The translations under genes were made by a program, and so were the position numbers. Shown piece by piece: positions 36,035 to 46,556 of a stretch of 64,000 nucleotides of DNA. The DNA lies in NCBI GenBank assembly GCA_958510825.1, contig OY294047.1, forward strand, positions 37,793,747 through 37,857,746. The letters are read 5' to 3'. The first letter of the stretch is position 1; every line of letters starts with the position of its first letter. The notes under the pieces were generated by a model. That model had not been told where the DNA came from. It saw only the letters and a program-made list of their open reading frames with translations, and did not search any database. The stretch is from Brachypterus glaber. Taxonomy: Eukaryota; Arthropoda; Insecta; Coleoptera; Kateretidae.

Positions 36035-37090
36035 GTAATTCTTTTAAATAGCAAAATATTTATCCTCTGTAACAGTATTATTTGTGAATCTATTAGGTAT
36101 ACTCTATAATTGACTTGGGGTTGAGCTTCAGACTATTTGTCAGAAATAGCAAGTCTTTATACGATTTCACACGAATGTATCAAATATTTATTATTGCAAA
36201 TTTTAAATTCCTCAATATTTTTTCAATAAGTCTTTTCCACATAGGATAAAATAATGTTCCAGTAAAAAGAACAAAAAAATCAATTGGGAAAAAGAAGTAG
36301 GTGTAGGAAGAGGTTTTCATTTCGATATGTACATAATTTATTTTTTTTTTAGTCTGTGGTTAAGATTACTTAGTTTTTCTCAGAAATTGAAATAATTGAA
36401 ATAAATTCTTGATATTTATTCTTGTAATTCTATTAAATAGCAAAATATTTATCCTCCAGAACAGGATAATTTATATTTATAGTATCTATTATTAATTTGA
36501 GCCATTTCGCCTCAATGATTATTTATATTGATAAAAAATTTTGACACTTGTCATAATTTGATTGATAAAACCAAATATTGCACAAATTCTTTCAAAAACT
36601 AATAATTTTCTTTGAAAACGGGATCAGATTAGATCCCGAAACGTTAGAAGTTAACTTTTATTCAGTTTTTTGTTCTTTTTTAATTATTTTGACGATTTAT
36701 CAAGAATTTTATTAAAAATTCTTTATTTAGGCAAAAATTTTAAACTTTGGTAAGGTATTGACTAATGATATTTTTTTAGGTAAAGAAGATATATCATTCT
36801 AGAAATAGGTGCTCATTTTAATTTTATTTTCGGTTTTAGATTTTTTATCAATAATCATTGAGGCGAAATGGCTCAAATTAATAATACTGTAAATTAATTT
36901 TTTTTATTTTGGTTAAGATTACTTAGTTTTTCTCCGAAATTAAAATAATTGAAATAAATTCTTAATATTTATTCTTGTAATTCTATTAAATAGCAAAATA
37001 TTTATCCTCCAGAACAGGATAATTTATAAATCTATTAGGTATACCCACTCTATAATTGATATCCTGGGGTTGAGCCTCAGACTATTTGTA
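36035..37090. repeat. Local duplication with inserted element
   Basis: A block including GGTTAAGATTACTTAG, TTCTTGTAATTCTATTAAAT and CAAAATATTTATCCTCCAGA occurs at 36350-36473 and again at 36905-37026. A diverged third piece is at 36035-36130. The same GGGTTGAGC block ends copies one and three. The element at 36481-36888 interrupts the arrangement. Confidence 0.7.
36481..36888. mobile_element. TIR element of about 408 bp
   Basis: The inverted ends contain TTAATTTGAGCCATTTCGCC and TCAATGATTATT, with complements at 36848-36888. Centrally there is a small GGGATCAGATTAGATCCCG palindrome. There is no ORF. Confidence 0.75.
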
Positions 37091-37383
37091 TTAGGCTATC
37101 TATACAGATAAATCAGTCGAGTTAACGCTAATGACACGAAAACACATCGAAGACCTTTTTATGTGAAATTTACAGAAAACAGTTTAGTATTAAGTAAATG
37201 ATCAATTTAAATTAATTTAAGCATTAAAGAGTTAAATAAAGAGTTTAACTGAAAATACAAAACAATACCGAGCTTTTTAACTAAATGCTAAATGTACTAA
37301 ACTCTCAAGAGTCGTTGAAATGATATAACATAATTTCGCAAATATGGACCAATAGAAAGCTACGAATTAAATATGACTATTTT

Positions 37384-37598
37384 TACCACCTTAGGGGTCG
37401 AATATCGAAAAATCCTAAAACACGTATCTTCGATTTCGATAAAGAACATTTTTGTCAAATATGAAGATCCTAGATTAAGAGGTCTTTGAGATACCACCTT
37501 AGGGGTCGAATATCGAAAATAATGAAACACCTATCTTTTCGATAAAGAACATTTTTGCCAAATATGAAGATTCTAGATTAAGAGGTCTCTGAGATACT
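37384..37598. repeat. Tandem duplication, two units of about 108 bp
   Basis: Units begin TACCACCTTAGGGGTCGAAT at 37384 and 37492. Both contain TCGATAAAGAACATTTTTG and TAGATTAAGAGGTCT. They are about 90% alike. Confidence 0.85.
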
Positions 37599-38059
37599 CA
37601 GACTTTTTAAAAAACCTTTCAATCCCCGTTAAATTTTGAAAAATCGTTTCTTAGTGGGTGTTTATATCATAAAAGGAACAAACTGTCCAAATTTTAAGAT
37701 TCTAATTCCAGGGGTTTGGGCTGGGCGTTGATTGCTGAAGTGAGTTAGCATTTTATTTAACAGATACATAAAATCCAGAGTTTTAGTGTGAAATACAAAA
37801 TACAAAATACAGAATAATAGGGAAAATCAGAGTTGCCAATAAAAAATATTTTAAAATTAACTTGTTTTAAATAATACATTCTTAAAAATTATACCGTACG
37901 TTTGTCGGAAATAGAAAAAAAAATATCTGGCCATTGTAAAAAAAAACGAACATTTAGACCTTGGAAATCATCACCACTATATCCCCTGTTACTTGGTTTT
38001 TATTTAAATAATAGTTAGATAAACAAAGATAGATTCTGCCTACTACGTAATCTTTATTA
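37599..38059. other. AT-rich spacer
   Basis: No feature is recognised. Confidence 0.5.
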
Positions 38060-38815
38060 ACCGACTTTCAAAAAGGAGGAGGTTATCAATTCGACGTGCG
38101 ACTTTGTTTTTTTTTATGTTTGTTCCCGCATAACTTTGGAACGAATGAACGGAATTTGATGAAATTTTTTGCAACTTAAATAGGGCATTCATAAAGTGGT
38201 CCCGTTTCAATTTGATGCTCGGATAATGCCGGGCAAGCCGGATAATTAAGATAAATCTAATCATTTTAACGCAACTTTACTTAAAAACGGCTTAATTTGG
38301 TTCTACTACCAACCAAATTTTTAGAGAAATATCGGATACTCGTATAAGCCGAATAACTTGATTAAGTGGTTACTTAAATATTACGGCACACTGACAATCT
38401 TTTAAATGCCGCTAAACTTGATTCTCTGGACCTGTAATATTAAAATACCAAGAGAAAATGAGAAATTTTGTGATTTTACCATAAGGCGTTATTTGATTAT
38501 TACTTAACGCTTAAAGTTTAACAAGATTTTCTTTAGTATTTCGTTTAAAATAAGGTTGGTTGGACTCTTGTTAGCTGAAATAAAAATATTAATTTTATTT
38601 TTTATAAATTTATCTTTAAAATAATGCACTAACATTGCGTTGTGACGTCAGCAGCTTGCCGAGATGGAAGGATGACTATAATTTAGCTTAGATGACGTTA
38701 CAAATCTACAAGTTCTGTGTCTCTAAAAAGTAAAAAATAAAAAATACTTAAGTCGGTACAAATTTCACAGCAAACAATAATAAAATAATAAAAAAATAAT
38801 TGTTAGTAATCTTTA
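38060..38815 (+). mobile_element. Dispersed non-coding repeat (copy 2), with ACCGACTT head
   Basis: It begins ACCGACTTTCAAAAAGGAGG, then AGGTTATCAATTCG, a head familiar from interspersed repeats in insect genomes. It continues with the body shared with 20240-20830. AAGTCGGT near 38750 mirrors the start, but the two copies stay similar for about 55 bp past it, so the true end is further on. It is non-coding. Confidence 0.75.
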
Positions 38816-39701
38816 TTTCATTAATATATTTGTTTAAGATAAAAAACCCAATTAACTTTAATTTATAAAGCTTTAGAGCTACCTAAATAACTTTATAAAA
38901 TTAATGTTTCAAAATTTGTTTTCTCATTAGTGCTAATTAACACTGATTTTCATTTAACAGTATAATTAACAATCTTGATTATAATATTATTATAAATTAT
39001 ATTATAATGATTAATGTTGATATACATTAAATATGTTGTATAAATTTTCAGTCTATAATGTTGATATCATTAATATCTGTAATGCCATATTAAGCCTACT
39101 CCTCAATAACACTGATTTGACAATGACAAATTTAGTAAATGATGGTATACTACAAAAATAATCGGTCTTTGAAGATAGCTTTTTTTACTAAATAGGAAAT
39201 TTCTACTTTTCATCGATGATTATCGATATCGATAAATTATAATTTATTTTGTGGAACTTATTTTTTTCACTACTAGATTTAGAACATACCATTATTTACT
39301 GTGTAATCAATTTTCTTCACCTATAGCAATAATAATTTTTTCTCTCCTGGTAGGGGTAAATTTTATAAACAATTGATTTCTGTCACTTTAGATGTTTCAG
39401 TTCTTTGTGCAATTTTTACTAATTAAACCCATGAAAATAGCTTTAAATAACTTGTTATTTAGTAAATATAGTTAATTATAATTATAACCAATTAATACAA
39501 TCAATAATTAGCTAAATATTATGAAAAAAATAATAAAAAAACTAAATTTTTAAACGTTTATTTGAGCAAATGTCATTGTTCAAGGCTACTTGTTTATTAT
39601 AAAAACTTCAAGAAATATAATTTCTGTTAATAATATATTTTATTATTTGGATAAAAATAGGTAAATAGTGCTAGTAGTAAAAAACCTAATATATAAACCA
39701 C
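38816..39701. other. AT-rich sequence, no recognised feature
   Basis: It has long AT-rich low complexity, including TTATAATATTATTATAAATT near 38982. No gene is seen. Confidence 0.5.
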
Positions 39702-39709
39702 GGTAGAGA

Positions 39710-40017
39710 CAAGAGCGTAGATCTTTTTCTTCTATGGGGGGGGGGGGGGTAATACCCAGGGCCGGCCTTTCAAGCCTCAAATTTGGCGCCTCTAGCAAAA
39801 AAAAAATACCCTAAAATAAAGCTTTGTGCGCCTACAAAAAAAATTCCACCCAAAAAATACCACAAGAAAAAAAGCGTTGTCCCCAAAAAAATACCCTGAG
39901 ACAAAAGCTTTGTCCCTGACCGTTTCTACCAAACTTGGCGCCCTGCAAACAAAATTGGCACCCACGCCTTTGGGGGGGGTAATTACCCCTATTAACCCCC
40001 CCTCATCTACGCCCTTG
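39710..40017 (+). mobile_element. hAT-like MITE, copy A
   Basis: The ends are CAAGAGCGTAGAT and ATCTACGCCCTTG, a 13-bp inverted repeat with one mismatch. The interior has long G and C runs around TAATACCC and TAATTACCCC, an internal CAGGGCCGGCCTTTCAAGCC hAT-like terminus, and ACAAAAGCTTTGTCCCTGAC. It is about 90% like copy B, with a deletion of about 50 bp. Open frames here are coincidental. Confidence 0.8.
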
Positions 40018-40272
40018 GGTTTATGCACCATTTATACCCGCCCAGACCCGAAATTTTTAAACGGGGGAGGGGGAGGGATTTACGACAGCTGAAATCTCAA
40101 AATTAATTTTCCCAAGTGGGCCCCATTTTGGGGAGGTGCCACTAACAATAAAGAACTTAAAACGCTCGAAAAAAAAATAGATTTGGCAACCATATTTCTG
40201 TATTTATGATAATGTTATGTAATTTTTTAATAAAAGGCATTCACATTAAATCTTTTAGTCACTTCATTACAG

Positions 40273-40335
40273 TCTGCCGAATGAGGTGGATCTTTCGTGA
40301 TTTTTTGGGTGTTTTTAGTTCTAAACAGTGTTAGT
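40273..40335 (+). pseudogene. Exon-like core, copy 1 (frameshifted)
   Basis: It follows TTCATTACAG (3' splice site) and precedes GTACGT. The ATG reading begins MRWIFRDF and, compared with copy 3, two bases are missing, so the frame stops at TAG at the end. The later donor-like position (GGAAGT, about 40400) is mutated from the GTAAGT of the other copies. Confidence 0.4.
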
Positions 40336-41088
40336 GTACGTTTTTTGTTTTTACACTATATCGGACTATTATAAATCGCTTTTCAACCACGAATATATGG
40401 AAGTAATTTTGATTATTAAGATAAATATTTTTCAGCAAATATAAGCAACTTTTACAAGATTTTGTACAATTTTTAAACAAAAACCATTAATCATTTCCAT
40501 TGTTTTGGTTTAAATTTTTTATTTTTATTAAATTTTATTTTCGGTGGACTAATTATAGACTTTTATATAAAATAAATAGAAAATTTAGCTTAGTGCTATA
40601 GTGGTAAAAGTGCTGTATAAGTCTTTGGGGCAGTATGTAGGCTCAATGTGCGTTTTCCAACGGGCGGCCAACGAACCAATGTTTGATGGCTACTATTAAA
40701 TGTTTCCGTGTATGTTTGTTTGTTCCCCTCTAGAAGCTAATCTTGTTGACAAATAAGGTTTATATTCTTCTTGATCATACACTTCTCTCGGAAAAAGGTG
40801 GGACACTTAAAATTGTTTTGTCTCATATTGGATTGACTTATAAATAAAAAAAAATAGATAATTTGAACTACTTTTTAATTTAATTCAGTTTAGTTTAGTC
40901 TTTATGGGCCCCAGATTCTCGGGCGGCCCAAGTTGGGTCCCCATTTTGGGGAGGTGCCACTAATAAAAAACTTAAAACGCTCGAAAAAAAAAATAGATTT
41001 GGCAACCGTATTTCTGTATTTATGATAATGTTATGTAATTTTTTAATTAAAGGCATTCACAATAAATCTTTTAGTCACTTCATTACAG

Positions 41089-41151
41089 TCTGCCGAATGT
41101 GGTGGATCTTTCGTGATTTTTTGTGTGTTTTTAGTTCTAAACAGTGTTAGT
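41089..41151 (+). pseudogene. Exon-like core, copy 2 (frameshifted)
   Basis: It is preceded by CTTCATTACAG and followed by GTATGT; a second donor, GTAAGTAA, lies at 41215. The reading starts MWWIFRDF and has the same two-base deficit as copy 1. A LINE has inserted just after the second donor. Confidence 0.4.
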
Positions 41152-41222
41152 GTATGTTTTGTGTTTTTACACTATATCGGATTATTATGAATTGTTTTTC
41201 AACCACGAGTATATGTAAGTAA

Positions 41223-43838
41223 ATTAAATCGAAGTTATGTAAAATAAATACAAACGCAAATTATGTTGATGATATTTATGTAGAAGTAACTGGTTTATCC
41301 CAAAACTTTGTTATTGGCTGTGTGTATATTCCACCAAGGTGCAGTTTACCTGAGTTAAATCAAGAACAGTATATAGAACTTTATCAATCGCACTGCGAAA
41401 CTGTTGAACAAATTAGAAATCGGTTTTTAAAACATAAGTTAGTGATTCTTGGCGACTATAATCTTCCTGAAGCAGTATGGACAAATGACGAATTTAGTTC
41501 ATTTACCAACTGTACACTAAAATGTGCAAATTTAGTTTCCGAAAGGTTTTCTTATCTTAATTTATTTCAACATATTACTACACCTAATAATAGAGGTGTA
41601 TTTCTAGATTTACTCTTCTCAGATTTAAATGATATAAAAGTTACACCTGCAGTTGACCTTTTAACAAAAAATACTGCCCATCATATTGGTTATAATTTTG
41701 ATTTGGAAATGGACACGGAAAAAATTATGGAATACGATGACTTTGCATATGATTTTAAAAAAGCTGATTTTCACAACATGGTTGATTATTTAAATAAAAT
41801 AAATTGGTCCTTTATAGAACAGCCAGACATAAATTTAGCAGTTAAAGAATTTTATAAAGTAATATATGAAGCTTATTCATTATTTATTCCTATGACACAT
41901 TTTAAAAGTTCAACTTTCCCACATTGGTACACAAAAAGTTTAAAAGATCTTATTTTAAAAAAAAAGGCAGCCCATAAAAAGTACAAAACCACATTTTCGA
42001 GAACCGATTATTTAGCTTTTCAACTTTTACGTACTAAAGTTAAAGAGTTAACAGACCAAACTTATATTAATTACATACGTAATATTGAAGATGAGTTAAA
42101 TACTAATCCCAATAATTTTTGGAAGTACGCTAGCGCCAGAAATCACGGTTATGATTTTCCGAATACAATGTACTTGAATGATAAAACGAGTTCAAATGCT
42201 AAAGAGACTGTTAACCTTTTTGCAACATTTTTTTCTTCTGTTTACTCAGAATGTCCAGATGATCCTCAACAAGAATATACTTTTAACAATACAGTTCATG
42301 TAAACCAAATTTCTGTTAATACCACAGATGTTTTAAATGTTATAACAAAATTAAAATCAACTGTCTCGTACGGTCCAGATAAAATTCCAAATTTAGTTCT
42401 TTTAAAATGTAAAGATGTTCTTGTTGAGCCAATCACTAAATTATTTAATATATCTTTAAGTAGTGGGGTATTTCCAGAATACTGGAAATCAACTTTTATG
42501 ACACCAATTTTCAAATCGGGCGATAGAGAAAATATATCAAATTATCGTGGTGTTTGCATACAGTCTGCTATTCCTAAAATATTAGATAAACTTGTCACAA
42601 ATAAGTTAACTTGGCTTTTTAAGGATATAATTACAGAGTTTCAACATGGCTTCTACCAGGGTCGATCTACTATTACTAATTTGCTGATTTATGAGGAATA
42701 TATATTAAATGCTTTTGAACTTAAATTACAAGTTGACGCTATTTATACAGATTTTATGAAGGCATTTGATAGGGTTCCTCATAACTATCTATTTAAAAAG
42801 CTAAAGGCTCTTGGTATTACCGGAGTCATGTTGAAATGGGTAATTAGTTTTCTTAGTGGTAGAACACAACAAGTTAAAATAAAAAATTTTATTTCCTTTA
42901 TTATAAACGTAACCTCGGGTGTACCTCAGGGATCTCATCTTGGACCTCTTCTATTTTTATTATTCATTAATGATATAGTTACTGTTATTAGATTCTGTGA
43001 AATCCTATTATTTGCAGATGATCTAAAATTGTTTAGAATTATTCAGTCAATAGCTGATCAGTACTTGGTTCAATGTGATGTTAATAATTTGGCTGATTGG
43101 TGTAAATTAAACGGTATGACATTAAATACTAACAAATGCTACAGCATCACATTCCATAGGAATAAAAAGCCTTTTGAATATCAATATGATATAGAAAGTG
43201 TTTACCTTAAATCCGTCAATGAAATCAAAGACCTTGGTGTTATTTTTGATAAACAGCTAAATTTTAACGCACATATAACTGCAAATACAAATAAAGGTTT
43301 TCAGTTACTTGGTTATATTACCAGATTAAGTACTGACTTCTCGACTGACACCTATAAAATACTATACTGTTCGATTGTAAGATCAACACTTGAATATGCA
43401 TCTGTAATTTGGAGTCCATTTTATCAAAACGGTAGTGACGCTATAGAAGAGGTTCAACGGAGATTCCTGAGAACAGCTGGTTACAAATTAGGCATACAGA
43501 GAGTAAACTTTGTTTATGACTATAATACCATATCAAACAGAGTGCTTATTGAATCCTTAAAATCGAGGCGTAATAAAGCGGATTTATGTGTGCTACACAA
43601 TATTTTATCAGGAAATTTTCAATGTCATAATCTGCTTTCTAAAATAAATATTAATATTAATTTTCTAACAAGAAACTCTTACTTATTTTACATTAATTTT
43701 CATAATACAAATTATGCTCTAAATGGTCCTCTAACTCGAATGGTACGTTTAGCAAATTTGAACCCAAACGTGCATGTTATTGGTGTGTCGCTTAGTCAAC
43801 TTAAACGTTTTTTAAAGCATACTGAACTTGTTTCTTAA
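41223..43838 (+). pseudogene. Truncated LINE ORF2: partial endonuclease and complete reverse transcriptase
   Basis: The frame is open without a stop from the element's first base to TAA at 43836-43838. It has no ATG at its beginning because the N-terminal part of ORF2 is gone. Numbering from 41322, there is a VYIPPR block at the start, GDYNLP (D45) of the endonuclease, and TAHH at 118-121 where SDH is expected, so the catalytic Asp is lost. The reverse transcriptase has YTDFMKAFD (D477), GVPQGSHLGPLLF (533-545) and FADD (564-567). The downstream thumb and tail are intact. The family is I/Jockey-like by motif spacing; the exact clade is uncertain. The long undamaged frame suggests a recent insertion. 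Confidence 0.88.
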
Positions 43839-44011
43839 ATAAAAAGTTTATAGTTAGTTAAATTTTAGTTTTGTTTTAGTTTTAGTTTAACTATTTTAAT
43901 TATTTAAATTATATATTTAATGTATTTTTTATTATTATTATTTACATATATTAGTGTAAATTTTATGTATGTATATATTGTAATTTTTTAAAAAGGGGGT
44001 TATCCCGTTAA

Positions 44012-44042
<31 letters not shown>

Positions 44043-44043
44043 A
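41223..44043 (+). mobile_element. 5'-truncated non-LTR retrotransposon with (TAAA)n tail
   Basis: It is flanked by AAGTAA at 41217-41222 and 44044-44049. The sister array unit at 40401-40420 gives the unoccupied site (AAGTAATTTTGATTATTAAG), so the insertion limits are exact. The tail is TTATCCCGTTAATAAATAAA and further TAAA units. The 5' end begins inside the endonuclease domain, the usual outcome of incomplete target-primed reverse transcription. Confidence 0.92.
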
Positions 44044-44366
44044 AAGTAATTTTGATTATTAAGATATTTATTTTTCATTTCATTTTTATATTAAATAGAA
44101 AATTTAGCTTAGTGCTATAGTGGTAAAAGTGCTGTATAAGTCTTTGGGGCGCCGGAAATTTTTAAATGGGGGAGGGGGGGTTACGACAGCTGAAATCTCA
44201 AAATTAATCTGCCCAGTGAGCCCCCATTTTGAGCGATAACACTGCACAAAACTTCCTAACATTTATTATAATAAAATCAACAAAGATATTTCTGACTCAT
44301 ATGATAATGTTATGTATTTTTTTAACAAAAGGCATTCTAAATTTATTCTTGTTCATTTCATTACAG

Positions 44367-44431
44367 TCTGCCGAATGAAGTGGATCGTTCCGTGTTTTTT
44401 CTTGTGTTTTTTAGTTCTGAACGTTATTAGT
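44367..44431 (+). CDS. Exon-like core, copy 3: possible signal-peptide exon
   Basis: A 65-nt segment lies between CATTTCATTACAG and GTATGT. The ATG at 44375 opens 19 codons, MKWIVPCFFLCFLVLNVIS, ending in phase with the donor. This has the layout of a secretory signal peptide: a lysine near the start, a hydrophobic core and a small residue at the end. If the first donor is skipped, the frame reaches a stop before the second donor (GTAAGT, 44505). It is the only intact copy of four. No family is recognised, and transcription is unproven. The splice-site consensus and preservation across tandem copies are the evidence; the secretion role is inference. Confidence 0.4.
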
Positions 44432-44521
44432 GTATGTTTTGTGTTTTTACACTAACTATATATGGCTTTTCGGACTACTTAGGAATAATTTTTCAACCGC
44501 GAGTGTAAGTAATTTTGATTA

Positions 44522-44629
44522 CACTGTACTACAAAAAAAATCTTCTCCAAGGACTAAACCTATCATGCCTTAAGTATGATAGGTTTTGGTCTTTGGAGAA
44601 GATTTTTTTTCTTTTTTTGTAGACCAGTG
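44522..44629. mobile_element. 108-bp hairpin MITE with TTA target duplication
   Basis: CACTGTACTACAAAAAAAAT and CTTCTCCAAGGACTAAACC pair with their complements, ending GTAGACCAGTG. TTA at 44519-44521 and 44630-44632 flanks it. Removing the MITE and one TTA restores GATTATTAAGATA, exactly as in the sister units at 40411 and 44052. A TTA duplication is typical of PIF/Harbinger. Confidence 0.9.
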
Positions 44630-44917
44630 TTATTAAGATAAGTATTTTTTAACTTTGAGCAATTTTGAGTAACTTTGGGGAACGGAAAATTTTTAAATGG
44701 GGAGGGGCAGTTTACGACAGGTGAAATATCGAAATTAAGCTGCAGCTGAGCATGCCCAAGTGGGCCCCCATTTTGAGCGGTATCATTGCACAAAACTTTA
44801 TACAAAAAAGTTTATTATAATAAAATCGGCAACGATATTCCTGACTCATATGATAATGTTATGTAATTTTTTAACAAGTGCCATTGTAAACTAAATATTT
44901 TAGTCATTTCATTACAG

Positions 44918-44972
44918 TCTGCCGAATAAAGTGGATCGTTTTTGTTTGTTTTTTGTTCTAAACAGTATTAGT
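44918..44972 (+). pseudogene. Exon-like core, copy 4 (start codon lost)
   Basis: The splice sites are kept (ATTTCATTACAG; GTATGT; second donor GTAAGT at 45042), but the ATG is ATA and the hydrophobic stretch is shortened by deletion, with a TAA following. Confidence 0.4.
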
Positions 44973-45080
44973 GTATGTTTTGTGTGTTTTTTTTTTATAA
45001 TACTAGTGTATTTAGGAATAATTTTTAAACAGCGAGTAAATGTAAGTAATTTTAAAACGATTTTGAACAATTTTTAATTA

Positions 45081-45475
45081 CACAGCCACATAAAAAAAAT
45101 GTCAAGTGTTTTTTTGGAGACCACTGTATTACCGTGTATTTTATGGAGCTGAACCCGAATTTGAGGCCAAAATAGCAACTCATCCAATTAGTTTTGGAGA
45201 TAAACTCAAAAAATGTTCAAGTATTACGTAACGCAAATTTTGATCATTTTGGACACCCCCCCCTGTAACGCTATTTTCATATACTATTAACATGGGCGTA
45301 ACACTCCAAAATGATAGGAGCGTACGTAATACTTGAACGTTCCCTTATGTTCGTTTTACTCAAAAATAAGGTTTTTTGAGGTTATCTCCAAAACTAATTG
45401 GATGAGGTGCCTCAAAATACATAGGAATAAAATGGTCTCCAAAAAAAATCCAGACCTTTTTTTTGTGTGGCTGTG
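45081..45475. mobile_element. CACAGCCACA-ended element with TTA duplication and a nested MITE
   Basis: TTA at 45078-45080 and 45476-45478 flanks ends CACAGCCACATAAAAAAAAT and TTTTTTTGTGTGGCTGTG. Inverted repeats of about 130 bp include TTTTTTTGGAGACCA and CTCATCCAATTAGTTTTGGA. The interior is occupied by another MITE (45209-45344). It is non-coding, with a likely Harbinger-type target. Confidence 0.8.
45209..45344. mobile_element. Nested MITE, ATGTTCAAGTATTACGTAAC ends
   Basis: The left end ATGTTCAAGTATTACG is the complement of the right end CGTAATACTTGAACGTTCCC with few changes. ATCATTTTGGA and TCCAAAATGAT form the second pairing block. It lies inside the TTA-flanked element, so it is younger. 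Confidence 0.8.
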
Positions 45476-45592
45476 TTATTTTGGATTAGAATTTTCCTTA
45501 TTCTTTTTTTTTGGGGTTTAATTGTGGACTTGTGAATAAATAAAACAGTTACTTTTTGAAATATTTTTGAATATAGTATTTATTATAAAAGG

Positions 45593-45830
45593 AACGTTCA
45601 AGTATTACATAACGCAAATTTTAATAAAATTCATACACTTCATACCCCGGTTCTTGTGTTATTATACGTTATAGAGATTTCATATTTTGGCTACCCCCCC
45701 CCCCAAATCGGGGGTGTGTTAGGGGGGTAGCCAAAATATTAAATTTCTACTGCCTTACATAACGCGAGAACCGGGGTATGAAGTGTATGAATTTTGGTAC
45801 AATTTGCGTTACGTAATACTTAAACGTTCC
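45593..45830. mobile_element. MITE of 238 bp, same end family
   Basis: GGAACGTTCAAGTATTACAT, AACGCAAATTTTAAT and TTCATACACTTCATACCCCG on the left pair with complements on the right. The centre is a C-run/G-run hairpin around GGCTACCCC and GGGGTAGCC. A truncated copy is at 2871-3035. Confidence 0.88.
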
Positions 45831-45863
45831 CAAAGTGCACTATTATGTTCACTTTGGCTTAGA

Positions 45864-45992
45864 TTACACCATGGGTTCTATATTTTAAGTCCAGGTACTT
45901 TTTGTCTACCTATCTCTGTTTATAGCATTTTTATAAACAGAGATAGGTAGATAAAAAGTATCTGAACATAAAATATAGTACCCATGGTGTAA
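45864..45992. repeat. 129-bp palindrome
   Basis: TTACACCATGGGTTCTATAT and TTTTGTCTACCTATCTCTGT pair with ACAGAGATAGGTAGATAAAA and ACCCATGGTGTAA; the loop is about 6 nt around GCATTT. Confidence 0.85.
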
Positions 45993-46456
45993 ACTATGCC
46001 TTTAACGGCGGCTATATTTAAAATTTTACTTTTAAATTAATTTTTTTACGAGATGACACTACTGGCGGATCCGTGCACTATATATTTCTATCAGTCTCAT
46101 GTATAATTGCGGCAAATATTAGATTTCTATAGCTCACTGAGTCCACCTCATACATATTTTGTGAACTTTTAAATATGGCCGCTGTTAAACTCTTATATTA
46201 AATACCGATTAGTTTCATATTACTCTTTTTCGAAAAAGTACTTAAAAAAATAAAAACCTCTAAAAACGAATTTTTGTTATGCGACCAATATTAAGCCCGA
46301 TTTTTATCAAAAAAAAATCCCATCCGAGAACTCGTTATGTCCTACAGCCGCCAGTCAGATGCTGATTTAACGTCCAAAAACGTATTAATAACTTATTAAG
46401 TTATTTTATTTAAACTGTTATTTAACTTTGATCTAAACTAAATCTTTTTGTTACAG
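45993..46456 (+). promoter_or_regulatory. Spacer ending in a strong 3' splice-site-like sequence
   Basis: No gene is seen until the end, where a branch-point-like TCTAAAC (about 46434) and a pyrimidine-rich TCTTTTTGTTACAG lead to 46456. The sequence pattern is good; use as a splice site is inference. Confidence 0.4.
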
Positions 46457-46498
46457 AACTACATAAGCTGGAGAAGTCAGTCATATAAACAGAGACAG
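46457..46498 (+). CDS. Candidate 42-nt in-phase exon
   Basis: It is bounded by TTTTTGTTACAG upstream and GTAAGA downstream, both consensus. Only one frame is open throughout: NYISWRSQSYKQRQ, 14 whole codons, beginning and ending between codons. No family is recognised. The following intron-like stretch would be about 74 nt if the inverted-repeat insertion at 46557-47342 were absent, a usual insect short-intron size, ending TACTAATATGTTATAG. That supports a once-real intron. Chance splice-like sequences do occur in AT-rich DNA, so confidence is modest. Confidence 0.35.
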
Positions 46499-46556
46499 GT
46501 AAGAAAACCTAGTAGTCCAGTCAAATAACGAAAAATTCCTATGTTAAATTGCAATA

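Larger units (their letters stand above)
40045..45063 (+). repeat. Tandem array of four diverged units with an exon-like core
   Basis: Units begin near 40049, 40930 (head truncated), 44159 and 44683. They share AAATTTTTAAATGGGGGAGG, TACGACAGCTGAAATCTC, GTGGGCCCCCATTTTG, TGATAATGTTATGTAATTTT, CATTACAGTCTGCCGAAT and GTGTATGTTTTGTG. A downstream block (TAGCTTAGTGCTATAGTGGT) is kept after units 1 and 2. Unit 2 is split by a LINE, and unit 3 carries a 108-bp MITE. Without insertions, spacing is about 520-880 bp. Confidence 0.85.

Noticed and set aside
39792..40092. Charged open frames in MITE copy A
   Set aside because: Similar frames in copy B are broken differently; they follow repeat words, not a conserved protein.
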